64,000 nt of DNA from Phytophthora hibernalis (Eukaryota > Oomycota > Peronosporomycetes > Peronosporales > Peronosporaceae), in the NCBI GenBank assembly GCA_012656075.1, contig JAAKBF010000032.1, forward strand, positions 62,001 through 126,000. The letters are read 5' to 3'. Made by a program: the position numbers and the translations under genes. The notes under the pieces were generated by a model, which saw only the letters and a program-made list of their open reading frames with translations, was not told where the DNA came from and searched no databases. Shown piece by piece: positions 20,480 to 31,140 of this stretch (positions within the stretch are counted from its first letter, which is position 1; every line of letters begins with the position of its first letter).

Positions 20480-21037
20480 TGTCCCGAGTCAAAACGGTGG
20501 CAACCGTCTCGGGATCCGGCCTGCTGGTTTTGCAGAGCGATTGCTGCTCAACTTCGTGCCGAGCAGCAACGGGAGGATGAGCTGGCCGCCCTGTCGCAGT
20601 TACGGAGGGATGGTCGCTCGGTGACGCAATGATAGCATTTGGCTCTGTTTGGTGGGACCCTGGGATTGGTGGAACCAGGGCCCCCATATTTCGAATGGCG
20701 GCAAGCGGCGTGGAAGAGCGAGGAGCGACGACGTTGCGGCGCTGCAAGGACGGAAGGCATGGCCGTGGAGGAGGGCAAGGAAAAGGACAAGGACAAGGAC
20801 GACGCAGGAGGGGTGTCGCGGTGGCACGGCAGGATGACAACGGATCGGTAAGTCAGGAAGTAGGTGGAGCGGCCGCACGGCACGCCCCGAGTTCAGTAGG
20901 AGCTCAGTCGTGAAAAAGCCTTGGAACCAGCAAGTTAATATCTTTTATATTGATTTGTTAGTGTTGATCTACTCTCCGGTACGCACCTGTCTGCCATACG
21001 CCTCGAGGACCGTCCTAAATCAAGGCGGCTCGCAACA
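20480..21037 (+). repeat. 3' LTR of the gag-only element
   Basis: 558 bp from TGTCCCGAGTC to CTCGCAACA. It is nearly identical to 15979-16536. The CCGGG target duplication follows at 21038-21042. Confidence 0.9.
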
Positions 21038-21574
21038 CCGGGTTGGGTTCATGACACCGCCGTAGGGTGTTTTCTTCTACACGTGATCGCCGCCACTGGA
21101 ACACAAGATCGTTTTCTTGGCCTGGCGTGTGCTACATAAGTGGAGTCGTTGGAGCAGATTGAGCCCGACATTGGGTTTTTCCCAACCCTTGAAAGTGGTG
21201 CGGTGCTACCTGCGGGACTTCGGTGGGGTGAATTTCACACGCTCAAGGTGGAGATTAGTGTGTCACAAGGTTGGCCGCAGCTCTACAACAAGACAGAGCG
21301 GTGGAGCCGCTTATCGGGTGTGCAGTATGTACTGTGCATTCACATCTCGCCTGTACTAAATGTGCGCCAGTACCGACTGTTTTCCGTGGCGAACGGAGCG
21401 ATTGAGCAACCGGCGATGTCAATCAGCCGCATTGTTGACCCGACTCTAGTCGTCGTCAACTCTCATCGATTGCTGGGGTTGACACCCAACACGCCACTCC
21501 CTCCAGGCTTTCCAGACCCGGTCCTGACCGTGAACTTGTGGCCAATTGTGCCTAAACTGCTTGCGATGGCCTAA
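21038..21574 (+). pseudogene. 3' part of the interrupted gene, possibly PD-(D/E)XK (Uma2-like) fold
   Basis: Taken with 15775-15978, the frame runs across the insertion site without a shift, apart from a TAA at about 21136. The distinctive part is LRWGEFHTLKVEISVSQGW, then a QLYNKTERWSRLSGVQYVL segment and IHISPVLNVRQYRLF, ending at a stop at 21572-21574. An acidic residue in a strand (VEIS), then a Lys/Trp helix, then GV.YVL.I is the pattern of Uma2/DUF820-type nuclease-fold proteins. That family link is an inference from pattern only. The gene was probably damaged before the LTR insertion, since a stop and an upstream frameshift exist. Confidence 0.45.
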
Positions 21575-22860
21575 AGACGACCTGCCTGCAATGAAAAAAT
21601 GAGGTCTCCCAAGACGTGGATGACCGATCCGCCTCCTCGACCAATCAACTAATCCGTAAGTTGACACTATGCGTATCAAGGGCTGTGAGTTCATGAAGAT
21701 CCTTGAATGTTGACGTGTAGGAAGGTAGCTATCAGAGTTAATAGCCCCTCCCATGCCTACGTGCTCTTACAATTATGTCCTGCATTTCCGCTTCAGCAAT
21801 ATCATTCAATATTGTGTTGATGACTATCCTGGATACTGGTTTGCCCAGAAAGAAATAAGAAAAAATAGCGGAGCGAGTAAGATCCTATCCATTGGATAGT
21901 ATCCAAACCAGATATATTCCTTTCCTGTGATTGGCTGTCCCAGATTGTCTGTCATTTTCCAAACGCTGTCTTTTCTCGTTTGGAATTGGAATTTAGATTT
22001 TGGCTATATGCCTCTGTGTTGCTTCAGGTGTCAAGATTCAATCGGCTATCTGTTCAACTTCTCAACTTCTTGCTCGGCCACGTTCTTGACCTGCTGTGGT
22101 GCAGAACTTCATAAAACAAATTAACGTCATCAGGTTCAGCAGCAGTTGGATTGAGTACGGATTATTTAACCAAACGAAGGTCTACTTTCAAGCAAGGGCG
22201 TCTTTTCAAGCAAATCGATGGTTCGCACGCAAGTGGTGCGAACTTAGGGGTTTCAAGCACATGTGTGTTTCAACAAAGTTTCGCCTAGGTCTTCTACGGG
22301 TCAAGTCGGGTTTTTGGGAGATTACGTACATCATGTTGGACGGTGGCTCGTGAGCTCCTCGTTTGCACCGCCAATTTAGATTCTCTCACGACGGCCAAGG
22401 CGCCGGCACAGTGTCAGTCGATAGCACCTCCTTGTTAGGGCAACTACTCCGGCTCACGCGTCGACCATTGCAGACCTCTGCTTTGCTTCGGTCTCAAACG
22501 GTCTCTTTGAGGCCTCATCTGAGCCCAAAACTACTTAATTTCCATCATACACTACATTACTAAACGTTTCTAAATGAAATGGACATGACTTACTCTGATG
22601 CTTGAATAACAACCTCGACAAGCAATTGAATTTGATTGGCTTACTTCATTTTGTAACAGGAAGGAGTCGCCGCAGCGCTCGCTTGCGGCTGGTGACGACC
22701 GGGGAACCAGACAGAGGACGGATGGCTGCACGACGGGCAGGGAGAGACGCAGAGATCTGATGACTACGGCCAACGAGGGCCGTATAAACGAGATCTTAGC
22801 GTGGAGGGTCGTCAGGGATACTGCCAACAACCGAGATAAACAGTCGCTGGGAATGGGTGG
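21575..22860. other. Intergenic, no gene recognised; tail of the Gypsy fragment on the right
   Basis: No ORF here looks coding. Visible structures are a palindromic ATCCTATCCATTGGATAGTA (about 21881) and an 8-bp perfect stem GTTCGCAC/GTGCGAAC around a 7-base loop (about 22221-22243). The segment 22640-22860 is GC-richer and lies directly inside the end of the inverted LTR. It could be internal sequence of a different Gypsy subfamily, but it does not carry the PBS seen at 50894. Confidence 0.4.
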
Positions 22861-23637
22861 TGTCGTGTAGGATCCCACAGAAATTCTCACTACCAAATGG
22901 TATGAGTCCCACCAACAACACTCGCTTCCCCTTGTCAGGTCAACGAGCGTTGGATCAAACCTAAAGACCAGGAACGATCCCTTACGCCGGGTTAGATGTG
23001 AACCCTCTGTACACCTAGGTTGTACTAGACCAACCCAATAACCTGCCCCAATAGCCACGATCGAGGGCTAGTACGCAATATTGCGCTTTCGCACGAATCC
23101 CCGCAGTCCCTTAGAAGGAAGGGTACCGGCTGTCAAGCCTAATACGGGTTCTCTTGGACTCACCAGCAACAAACGCTCGGTTCAATGTACCTTAGGCTCG
23201 CTGACCCGCATCCCACAAGTCGAGCGTATCCAGACCATAAGTTAAGGTTGCTAGACTTACCGAAGACTTACTTGACCCTTCGTGACTTGGGGGCCACACT
23301 GCTGATTTATTTCTGTTGATCTATGGCCCTGAGAGCCTCTGTAGTCAATCCTATAGCTAGTCCTATATCTAAATACAAACATCCAGTGTGAACCGATCCC
23401 CGTATGTGATCCTGTACCCGGCTCTATAAGACCGAGGGTACGAAGCTGAAATGGTACAAACGAGGGTTCGTACTCTCGGCCGGGAATTTATTATACCCGA
23501 CCGAGGCCTCGGTCACTAAACTATCGTGGTCACTGTGGCGGGGATTGTAATCCGCCAATCAGGCACGCCGGTCACTTTTCTTCAGCAAGGGCAACCTTGC
23601 CGACTGGCGACCGAGCGCCCCAAAACCTTACACCACA
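22861..23637 (-). mobile_element. Gypsy LTR, inverted copy (LTR-A) with an internal deletion
   Basis: The reverse complement matches the LTRs at 49740-50891 and 63363-64000, from the TGTGGTG start (at 23637) to the CCTACACGACA end (at 22861). It lacks about 110 bp that the other two have between AGTCCAAGAGA and ACCCGT. It keeps the uninterrupted site AGCTATAGGATT where the MITE sits in the 49740 copy. No matching target duplication is found on both sides, so it is part of a rearranged element and not a clean solo LTR. Confidence 0.8.
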
Positions 23638-24557
23638 ACTGCCCCCACCTCGACGCAAGCTTCCATCAGTAGAGCGCGTCGTGGTGCTTCTCATCTTCGC
23701 ACCATGGCTCATCCGTCGCGTCTTCTCGACGACGCCACCGCCGCCGCTCTTCGTGCCATCACTCCGGGCGACGAGGTAGGCTACTCCACCTTCATCACCT
23801 CAACACCATGCACTCCTTCTAAAGGTCGTCGTCGGGAAGATCCGTATCGGGATGACAACCGACGTCGAGATGATCGTCCATACCGACCGAGGGTCACTCT
23901 AGCTGAAGCACTGACAGACATGGTCGCTGCGTTGAAGGTGGACGGCTCGGTCGACTCGCGAGGGAACCGGCCGAGGCATCGAGCGGGGGTTATGATGATA
24001 CCGAGGGTTATGACCCGGAGTACTACCCTAGCAATGGCGACCGAGGCTCGGATAGGTAGTCGGACGACGAATATGCGTCGGATGAAGACCACGGTCATGT
24101 GGCTGCCGCGAATGATTCGGAGCGTCGCCACGCCGCCGAGGGAACGTTTGCTCGGGCTGACAACCGCTGGCCGAGGGTTGGGAATAACCAATACCCGCAC
24201 GACCGAGACAACCGAGGCCTCGGCGGGCGTGATGGTCGCCCACAATGTGGCCCGTGTGCCGCCTGTGGTGGACTCACACATTCTGCACACTATTGTTTCA
24301 AGAGGTGCAAGATGTGCAAGCAAGTACACGATGCAGGAAGATGCGAAGCATTCAACGAGCTGGCGTCTCTTTTGAAGGCGGAGGTGGAGAAGAAAGACCT
24401 CTCGCCAGAACTTCAAGAATTGGTCTATGGGAGTCATTTAAACTAGGCAGCCCTCCAACTGAAACTGGGTTGGTCCCAATCGGGCTGCCACAGCTAGCCG
24501 AACCTGCGCTGGACGCCGACTATTGGTTTGCGTTCACGGGTTCGTGCAAACGGCCTG
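23638..24557 (+). pseudogene. Chimeric Gypsy fragment: start of the antisense ORF fused to the end of gag
   Basis: From 23704 the plus strand encodes MAHPSRLLDDATAAALRAIT, the same start as the antisense gene of the full Gypsy (63296, minus strand). At about 23823 it switches abruptly to the gag C-terminal region (RRDDRPYRPRVTLAEALTDM), equivalent to 52780 onward. The frame stays open across the junction. The gag knuckle CAACGGLTHSAHYC is present in another frame at about 24250. Similarity to the full element ends at 24557 (53513 in the full copy). In the intact element these two genes face each other, so the fusion needs an inversion or template switch. Confidence 0.75.
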
Positions 24558-25199
24558 ATCGAATCCGTGCGGCCAACTTATTGACATTGGTAGTACTTGG
24601 CCAGGCATGTCTACCGATGTACAGGAGGACAGGATAATAATCGCCGACGCCACCCAACTACGTTGATCGACCGTGAGTACTTTCTGGCTCGCCAACCGAA
24701 GTCGCAGTTCCAGCTTCGCCACCGCTTTCTACTCGAGTTCACTCCACTGCCGACTTGCAGGCCAAAGTACCTGCAAGCAGCCCCGACGGGTTGATACTGC
24801 AACCCCTTCGGTAATATCAGATGAATTGCGAATGCAGACGTAGCTTGGTAGTCGAGATGAGGGGTAGGAAAGAAATCCGAAAGTGAGATTGATTTAGTTA
24901 GAAGTCCATGTCCTGCTTGATCTCCCTCCTAATGGCGCTACTCCTAGTACCTCCTTCACTTACCATTCAATGAAGATGTGAATGCAACGGGAACGGTCCG
25001 ATGGGACGGGAACGCCAACATTTCACTTGAGATTTGTATGGTGCCATGCAACGGGAACGGACACATGGGACGGGAACGGTTGGTCTAGTCAATACGCATG
25101 CCAATCACATGTGCAGTGCCGACTTCAACCGTACCGACCAATCATATCATCCCGATCCCAGATAACCACCCAATCAGATCGCCACGTTCGTGTCACTTC
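24558..25199. other. No gene recognised; ACGGGAACGG short repeats
   Basis: No coding region can be supported. The motif GCAACGGGAACGG occurs at 24983 and 25049, and GGGACGGGAACG at 25003 and 25058, as a loose tandem pattern over about 90 bp. The left side could be degenerate transposon sequence. Confidence 0.4.
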
Positions 25200-28100
25200 A
25201 ACTATTGACCCCATAAGCCACACCCAGCACGCGCGGGACGTGTGCCTAAAGGTACCCAACCGAGCAGACGACGAAGTGCAATCCCAAGAGTAGGTCCAGT
25301 CGGGTGCAACGCCACTAGAGTCTTGTCAGTGCAAATGTTTAATCCCGACGCTCGTCCGAAATCCTCCAGATCGCGCAATAAGTACGTGATATCCGCATGA
25401 AGGCGGACAAATGATGCAGTGTCGCCTGCAAAGCCCGCCACCCGAAGTTCCATACACCCAGCTGCAGACTGTAACAGAATGCCGCGATAACCCTGAAAAC
25501 GATCTAGCCGCCGGCAAAGAGGATCCAAGGCGATGATGAACAACAAGGGGGCCAGTGGAAACCCTTGCCGGATCCCACTGGTGGCCCGGATGCGGCGGGA
25601 CTTGGAACTGTTCGCGAGAAACCGTACCTGAGTTCCATTATATATGGAAGCGATGACCATCACGAAGCGTTCGGGATACCCTTCGACAGTTTAGGAGTCT
25701 TTTGAATTTAGAAGGAATTTTGGACGTTTTCCGAAAGTGTTTGATACTGTTCTAAATTAGTCCAAAACCATCCCTAATAGAGATCAAGTGTTTCGTGAAT
25801 TGAGCGCCCCACGATGAAGCCGGATTGGGTGAATGGGGTGACCCCCACTCTGATGTCCAACACACGAATGAAAACTTTATAATTCGTGTTGAGGAGCGCT
25901 AACGGCCTGAAATTGAGCGCATTTGCGTTTCATGACCCGGATCTAATTTTTATTCGATCCGCCTTTTTTCAAACAAAAATGTTAGCATCGAGGAAGGACT
26001 CAGCGGAAATAGCCGCGGTGAACCAGGTGTTGCATTGGGTCGTCAACACCGGTACCAAGTCCTCCTCATAATCTCGGTTTCATCCATTGCCAAGTCGATT
26101 CGGCCCTGTCGCCTTGCCGTGTTTACACTCTCTCAGCGCACGTCGAACCTCGCTCTCTGTAAAATCATCGTCTAAGGCGAGTTGAGCTGCCATTGGGCCT
26201 CGGGGAGGGTCCACCCAGCCGACCACTTCATCAATACACCGACGATCCGCCGCTGGCTGTTGAAATATAGATGCCAAGTATCCAAGAGCGTATCTCCTTC
26301 TCGTGAACCTCTCGTGTAGGGGCACCAGGACCGGGTCGAGCGTGTGGATGACGTTGTCGCCCTACTTATTGGATACACGTCGGAAGAAATCTTTGTTCGT
26401 TTTCCCCGACCGTAGCTCTCCGGAACAGCGTGATTCTTTTGATCTGCGAGCGCTGCTGTTTGCAAAAAGCTATCGCTCTACACAGCCGCGCAGCACGAGT
26501 TGGTCCAGTGATATCGTTCAGCGTGAGGCCGGTGAATTCATCGGTGATCGTCTCTACTGTGTCCGGCGCTCCTGCGTCCCTCTCCTGAAGTAGTCTCTGT
26601 TGACGGAGCAGCCGGACCAGCTTTTGTTTGAGCGAGTTTCGGTAGGTGTGGCGCTGTTCCGTACACATACCCGAGTGTACCGTGTGATTTCCGTCTTGAG
26701 CACGTCCCACTTGTTTGCTGTCTCGCGAGCGCTGTAGTCATGGCTATCAATATACGCCTTAAATGCCTGCAAAAGTAGCTTGTTCGCCTTCTTGACCGCC
26801 GTCTCCGCATATGCCGGCATCGGGTGTAGTGTGGGTGAACGTTGCACTCGGATTGGATCGTCAGGTGACTTACGTGAAGCTTCATCGTCAAGTGATCCTG
26901 TTTGTCGCCAATGTGAATTGTAATTGTATTCCAGGCCGCCGTCCAAGCCATGACATTGGGCGAGATGTACCAGCGATCCAGGCGGGAAGATGCGTCCCTA
27001 CCGCCAACCACCGTGTAATGTTATATATGAGTGTCCGCCTGGTGACACTTAAGGCACGAATTTGTCCATTCCTTCGGACGAGCAATCACGACTGGATCGA
27101 GCACGCCCCACACCGACAGTAGCCGTCGCAGCGCAGGCGAGTCGTGCCACCCCCGCGACAGTACTACGATAACTGCGCTCTGCTGTATCGTCAAGGGTAC
27201 AATTAAAATCGCCCCCGATGAATAACAGATCGCCGGCAACGAAGGTGACATCATGCAAAGTCTGAAAGAACTTCTCGCGCGGCTGCTTCAAGTGTGGTGC
27301 GTAGACGGATCACATCGTGACCGCCGTTCCGTCCAACATGCCCGGATAGCCATTAAGTTTGACGTCCACATCTCCGGGAGGTAAGGCGTGGCATCCTTAA
27401 ACGATCCATAAGGATCCACCAAAATAGCTACGTCTCCTTTGCGATCCGATGCCGGCGCCCAAAACGAGTAGTAAGGTTGCCCTTTACCTGTTCGAAAGCC
27501 CCAACGCGCCGCCAGTTGTCAACTATGCCATGCAATTTCATCCTCAACCATGTGTGTTTCTTGCAAGATCATATTGTCCGAACGCCCGTGGTCGTCCCTC
27601 TCGCCATATGCTTGATACCAGCGAGCCCTGTGAGTATCCGTTGAGACGAATCCGTTGACATTCTGAGTCCAAAAGTCTGATCCTCAGCATGCAGCGTATT
27701 CTGTTGCTGCGCTTTCAGGCAATCACGTTCGCGCTGTTTGCGTCTAGATGACATGGCCGCATTGTGTTCATCGAAAAGCTGGTTCCAATCCGATCTTTGT
27801 GCCGCCTCCGTGGGAAGTATTCCACGAGACCTCGTTGTCGTGGTCGTCCGGCCTCTTGGCTGCGATTCTCCGTCCGAGGTGGTCCAGACACGAGCGAGGA
27901 GAAATTAGAAGCCTGCCCTGCATCGCGTGAGTGTGTCTCAGTCTGCTGGTCGCGCAGAATACACTGCTGCTCAGTGCTACAACCGTCGGGAGATGAGGCA
28001 TCCCGCGTCCCCAACTCCCCTAAGTGCTCTTAGTTCCGGCGTGGAGGAGAAGGCGGATCTGCATCAGCATTCTCCCCACGCCTGCAAGCGTCGTCTCGCT

Positions 28101-28446
28101 CCAGTCATCGCGTTTCACGATGCCTTGGCACAGCGCCCGTATTAACGGGAACGTGTCATACCATGTGGCACGTGCCCCATCCGGCGCTTTGCCCATGATG
28201 GTTGCATTCCACCCAGTCACCGTGTGGGGGCGTGCCAACGCAGCATCCTGTGTTATCCACGAATAAGTATACGCTACCAGCCACTCTTGACAATATGTCC
28301 TCGCAGACGACGTAGCAGCGTCGTCCTAGGTAATACGCTGCAGCGCCGCAATTTGTTTTCAAAACCTCTTGGGCACGGTTCATTTCCTGGTGGCACGAGA
28401 GGAAATGGTGTTTTACACATATGTGTACAATAATGATGCGGTGCAC
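25200..28446 (-). mobile_element. LINE retrotransposon, minus strand, degenerate (ORF1, endonuclease, RT)
   Basis: Read from 28446 downward. A poorly conserved ORF1-like region (28446-27750) comes first. The APE-type endonuclease follows (27660-26880), with a catalytic-type segment ILQETH (about 27560), then GGDFNCTLDD (about 27200) and SRLDRWYIS (about 26980). The RT comes next, with ECKHGKATGPNRLGNG (about 26090), then SGIRQGFPLAPLLFIIALDP (about 25560) and GFAGDTASF (about 25420). In the last motif the expected ADD is AGD, so a catalytic aspartate is lost. The zinc-binding and RNase H parts present in the LINEs at 1-3450 are missing, so the 3' end is truncated or too diverged to read. Confidence 0.7.
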
Positions 28447-28559
28447 ACATCAGGTGCGAGCCACCCACTGCGAGCTCTCAGTTCAGCTTTCGACCAAGAC
28501 ACGAAAGCCCAGCTAGTTTAACGGGGTTTTCTCTCCACACGACAACGCAAGACACTACC

Positions 28560-30160
28560 ATGACCGACCAAGGACCAAGGAAGACCGTCGAGGCCACTAC
28601 GATCGAGGCTGCGCCTCCCACGATGAGCCCTGCTGCCGCAGAGGTACCGGTGGTCACCGCTACTCCGACCATAGAGGTCGTCGACGTCACGACTGATGGC
28701 ACTGCGTGGATGGATGCTCCGTCTCGGTAGACGACTGACCCTCCGATCCGAGCCTCCAAGCGATTGGCGAAGCGCAAGGCGACCCCGGCGGACACGGAGA
28801 AGGTCAAGAAGGTCAAGAAGAAGTTGGTACGCAGCGTCGGACTCCCCGCGCCGCAACCCGACGGGCCGACGACCACCGAAGACCGTCCGACGACCGAGAC
28901 GGATACCCCGCGTCCGAGCCTGGCACAGAGGGTTGACTCGGCGACCAAGGAGAAGCCACGACAGCCGACGGAGCTCGACCTCACCGACTTCATGACGTCC
29001 TTCCAGCCTGGACTCGTCAACGAAGCACGGCAGCCTGACCGAGCGTGTGTCGTGACATCTGCGGCCGCCCCATCACCAGGAGTCCAAGATGAGATGCATC
29101 TTCTACGCCAGGAAGTGGAAAGCCTGCGAAGCCAGGTCACTGGCGTGCGACAGTCGCTGGCCGTGCTCACCGAACCGAACGACGAAGGCAAGCTTCCAGC
29201 TGACAGCGTTCGTCAACTCTCAAGCACCAGCTTTCCTGAACAAGCGAAGAAGGCCAAGGGCGACTACCATCCTCCGCAAGCGCACGTCCTGGCGGCGATT
29301 CGCATGTTCAAGGGACTCACTCCGACTGAAGGTAAGCCCGTGTCTCCCATGTCGTTTGTGCTAGGCTTGCGTGAGGCGGAGTGCGTGAGGTTCAAGACAA
29401 GTGCTGATGGCGATTTTCTCCGGGCGACTTGGGTCACGAGGGCTGACGATCCTTCACTTCCGTGAGGAGAATGAACAAGAAGCACTGGAGGCCGGATCGT
29501 CCAACGGCAACTTCTCAAGCGACTTTACCCCGTCAGCGACTCTTCCGACGGCGGTCATCACCTGCCGCGCGTACGACGACATCCTGGATGGTATCCACGG
29601 ACTGGCCAGGATGGTGAAGTCATGTGGCAAGACCACATGTTGATGATCACGGAGCGACGTCGATGGTTCGTGTCGAAGAACAAGTCCGCCGAACTAGCCG
29701 GACAGCCAAGTCACGTGAAGCTCGTCCTTCTGTACGTGAACCAGTCGCTCGGCATAGCGCTCGGCCACGTTCAAGTGGACAGTCCGGCTTGGTGGGGTGG
29801 TTTCAGCAAGGCCATCCTTGCAATCGACTACAAGTCGCAGGAGTGGACAATGGCGCTGGTGAACACTCTGTCGCAGGGATCTCCGGCCCATCCACCAAGT
29901 CGGTACCCCGAGGTGCGCAATCAGCCACGAGAACCAAGGGCGACGCGAAAAGAGTGTGCCGTACGAGATCCGATCTCTTATCCCAAGAAACCGTCGCGAT
30001 GAGGAGCCCTGTCTCCGGTTCCTCTGCGGTGTCATGTGCTCCGGTGGTAGCCGCGACAGGAGTGGCCATCCGAAGCGCATTCACGGCTGGTCATCGGCTG
30101 ACATTCCTAGGTGCTTGAAGGAGTGGGCCCAAGACACGTACGCGCGGCGCAGAGGCTGGG
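28560..30160 (+). pseudogene. Ngaro-2 gag, broken
   Basis: ATG at 28560 begins MTDQGPRKTVEATTIEAAPP. An in-frame TAG lies near 28728. The frame continues with a Lys-rich patch (KVKKVKKKLVRSVG) and a coiled-coil stretch (DEMHLLRQEVESLRSQVTGV), stopping at 29463-29465. Sequence then moves through two more frames (REENEQEALEAGSSNG and ITERRRWFVSKNKSAEL). It ends in a C-C-H finger-like segment CLRFLCGVMCSGGSRDRSGH with more His nearby (about 30010-30080), as in Ngaro-1 gag. Gag would coat the element RNA. At least one stop and three frame changes make it inactive. Confidence 0.65.
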
Positions 30161-30567
30161 ACCAAGAACTCAAGCAAGGGCGCCGCAACGTCGGGAACGG
30201 ATGCGGGCGAGGTGGTGGCGACTCTCCGCCACTACGGAGCCAAGACTGGGATAATGAAGATAACACATGTTATAGCATCCCATGTTTATCCAGTAAGTCA
30301 AGTGTGTGTATCGGCGCCGCCTGGGCAGAAGCTGTGCCGGGAGGCATTAGGAGTGGGTGGGGATGAATGTGCGCGGTCGTCGCGGAAAATTTCGCGGATC
30401 ACATGCAATCCACCCTATACAAGCCCGGATTTGAAGCCAATTCCAAGCTCAATTCCATGCCCCCGGCGCGAGCGAAATTGGATTAGCGAGACCGTGCTGC
30501 AGCCCCTACCACGTCAGCCTGCGACCAAAGCAAATGTTGAACGACAAGTGATTACAAAAGCAACTGT

Positions 30568-30843
30568 AACAAAGATGACCATACAGCCTAGGGCGGCTCG
30601 GACGGCCATACAGCCAGCGCCACCTAAGATGACCATACAGCCTAGGGCGAATCGGACGGCCATACAGCCACGGACACCTAAGATGGCCATACAGCCTAGG
30701 ACAGCACCAGCACCTAAGATGGCCATACAGCCTAGGCTATATCGGGCTCCTGTGATGGCCATACAGCCTATGACACATCAGTCACCTGAGATGGCTGTAC
30801 AGCCTAGGTCATCCACTGTAGCTGTGATGGCTACACAGCCTAG
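30568..30843 (+). repeat. Nine-copy MAIQPR-coding minisatellite
   Basis: Nine diverged units with the core ATGGCCATACAGCCTAGG, spaced about 24 to 39 bp apart. They encode (M/T)(A/T)IQPR-type hexapeptides in one open frame (30212-31159). The linkers between cores are Pro-, Ala- and Thr-rich. The block lies between the gag finger and the pol start. Confidence 0.85.
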
Positions 30844-31140
30844 CGTAGACGCAACGGTCTCAAGGGAAGGAAATATGCACCCACGCGTAGATCTCGCCGC
30901 ACACGCAACGCGTAAACGAAATGATGTGGTAACTGTTGCAAGAGCAACTCGGGTGACCGAGAACGCAGTCCGCCGCGCCACAGGCTTTGAAGCACTACGG
31001 CGCCTATCACTGAACAAGGCTCTGGGGAAGGTCGGGCTGCGGCTTCCAACGTCGGCGTATCCTGCATCCCGGCAGGTACCGAGTTTCTACTCAACAAGCC
31101 ACTGCAACGCACGCTTTCCGAATTTGTCCGTCGGACACAG

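Larger units (their letters stand above)
15979..21037 (+). mobile_element. Gag-only (non-autonomous, TR-GAG-like) LTR retrotransposon
   Basis: A complete 5.06-kb element bounded by two 558-bp LTRs (TG...CA) and a 5-bp target duplication. The LTRs differ at only about four positions by eye: one A gained, one G lost, a C/T and a G/A near the end. Insertion is therefore recent. A primer site follows the left LTR and a purine run precedes the right one. The inside encodes gag with zinc knuckles and two further acidic ORFs. I see no protease, reverse transcriptase, RNase H or integrase motif in any frame. Its gag frames are interrupted, so it must have been copied by proteins supplied in trans. 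Confidence 0.85.

Noticed and set aside
22861..23637. Solo LTR made by LTR-LTR recombination
   Set aside because: No matching target duplication on both sides, and element sequence (start of the antisense gene) still adjoins one end.
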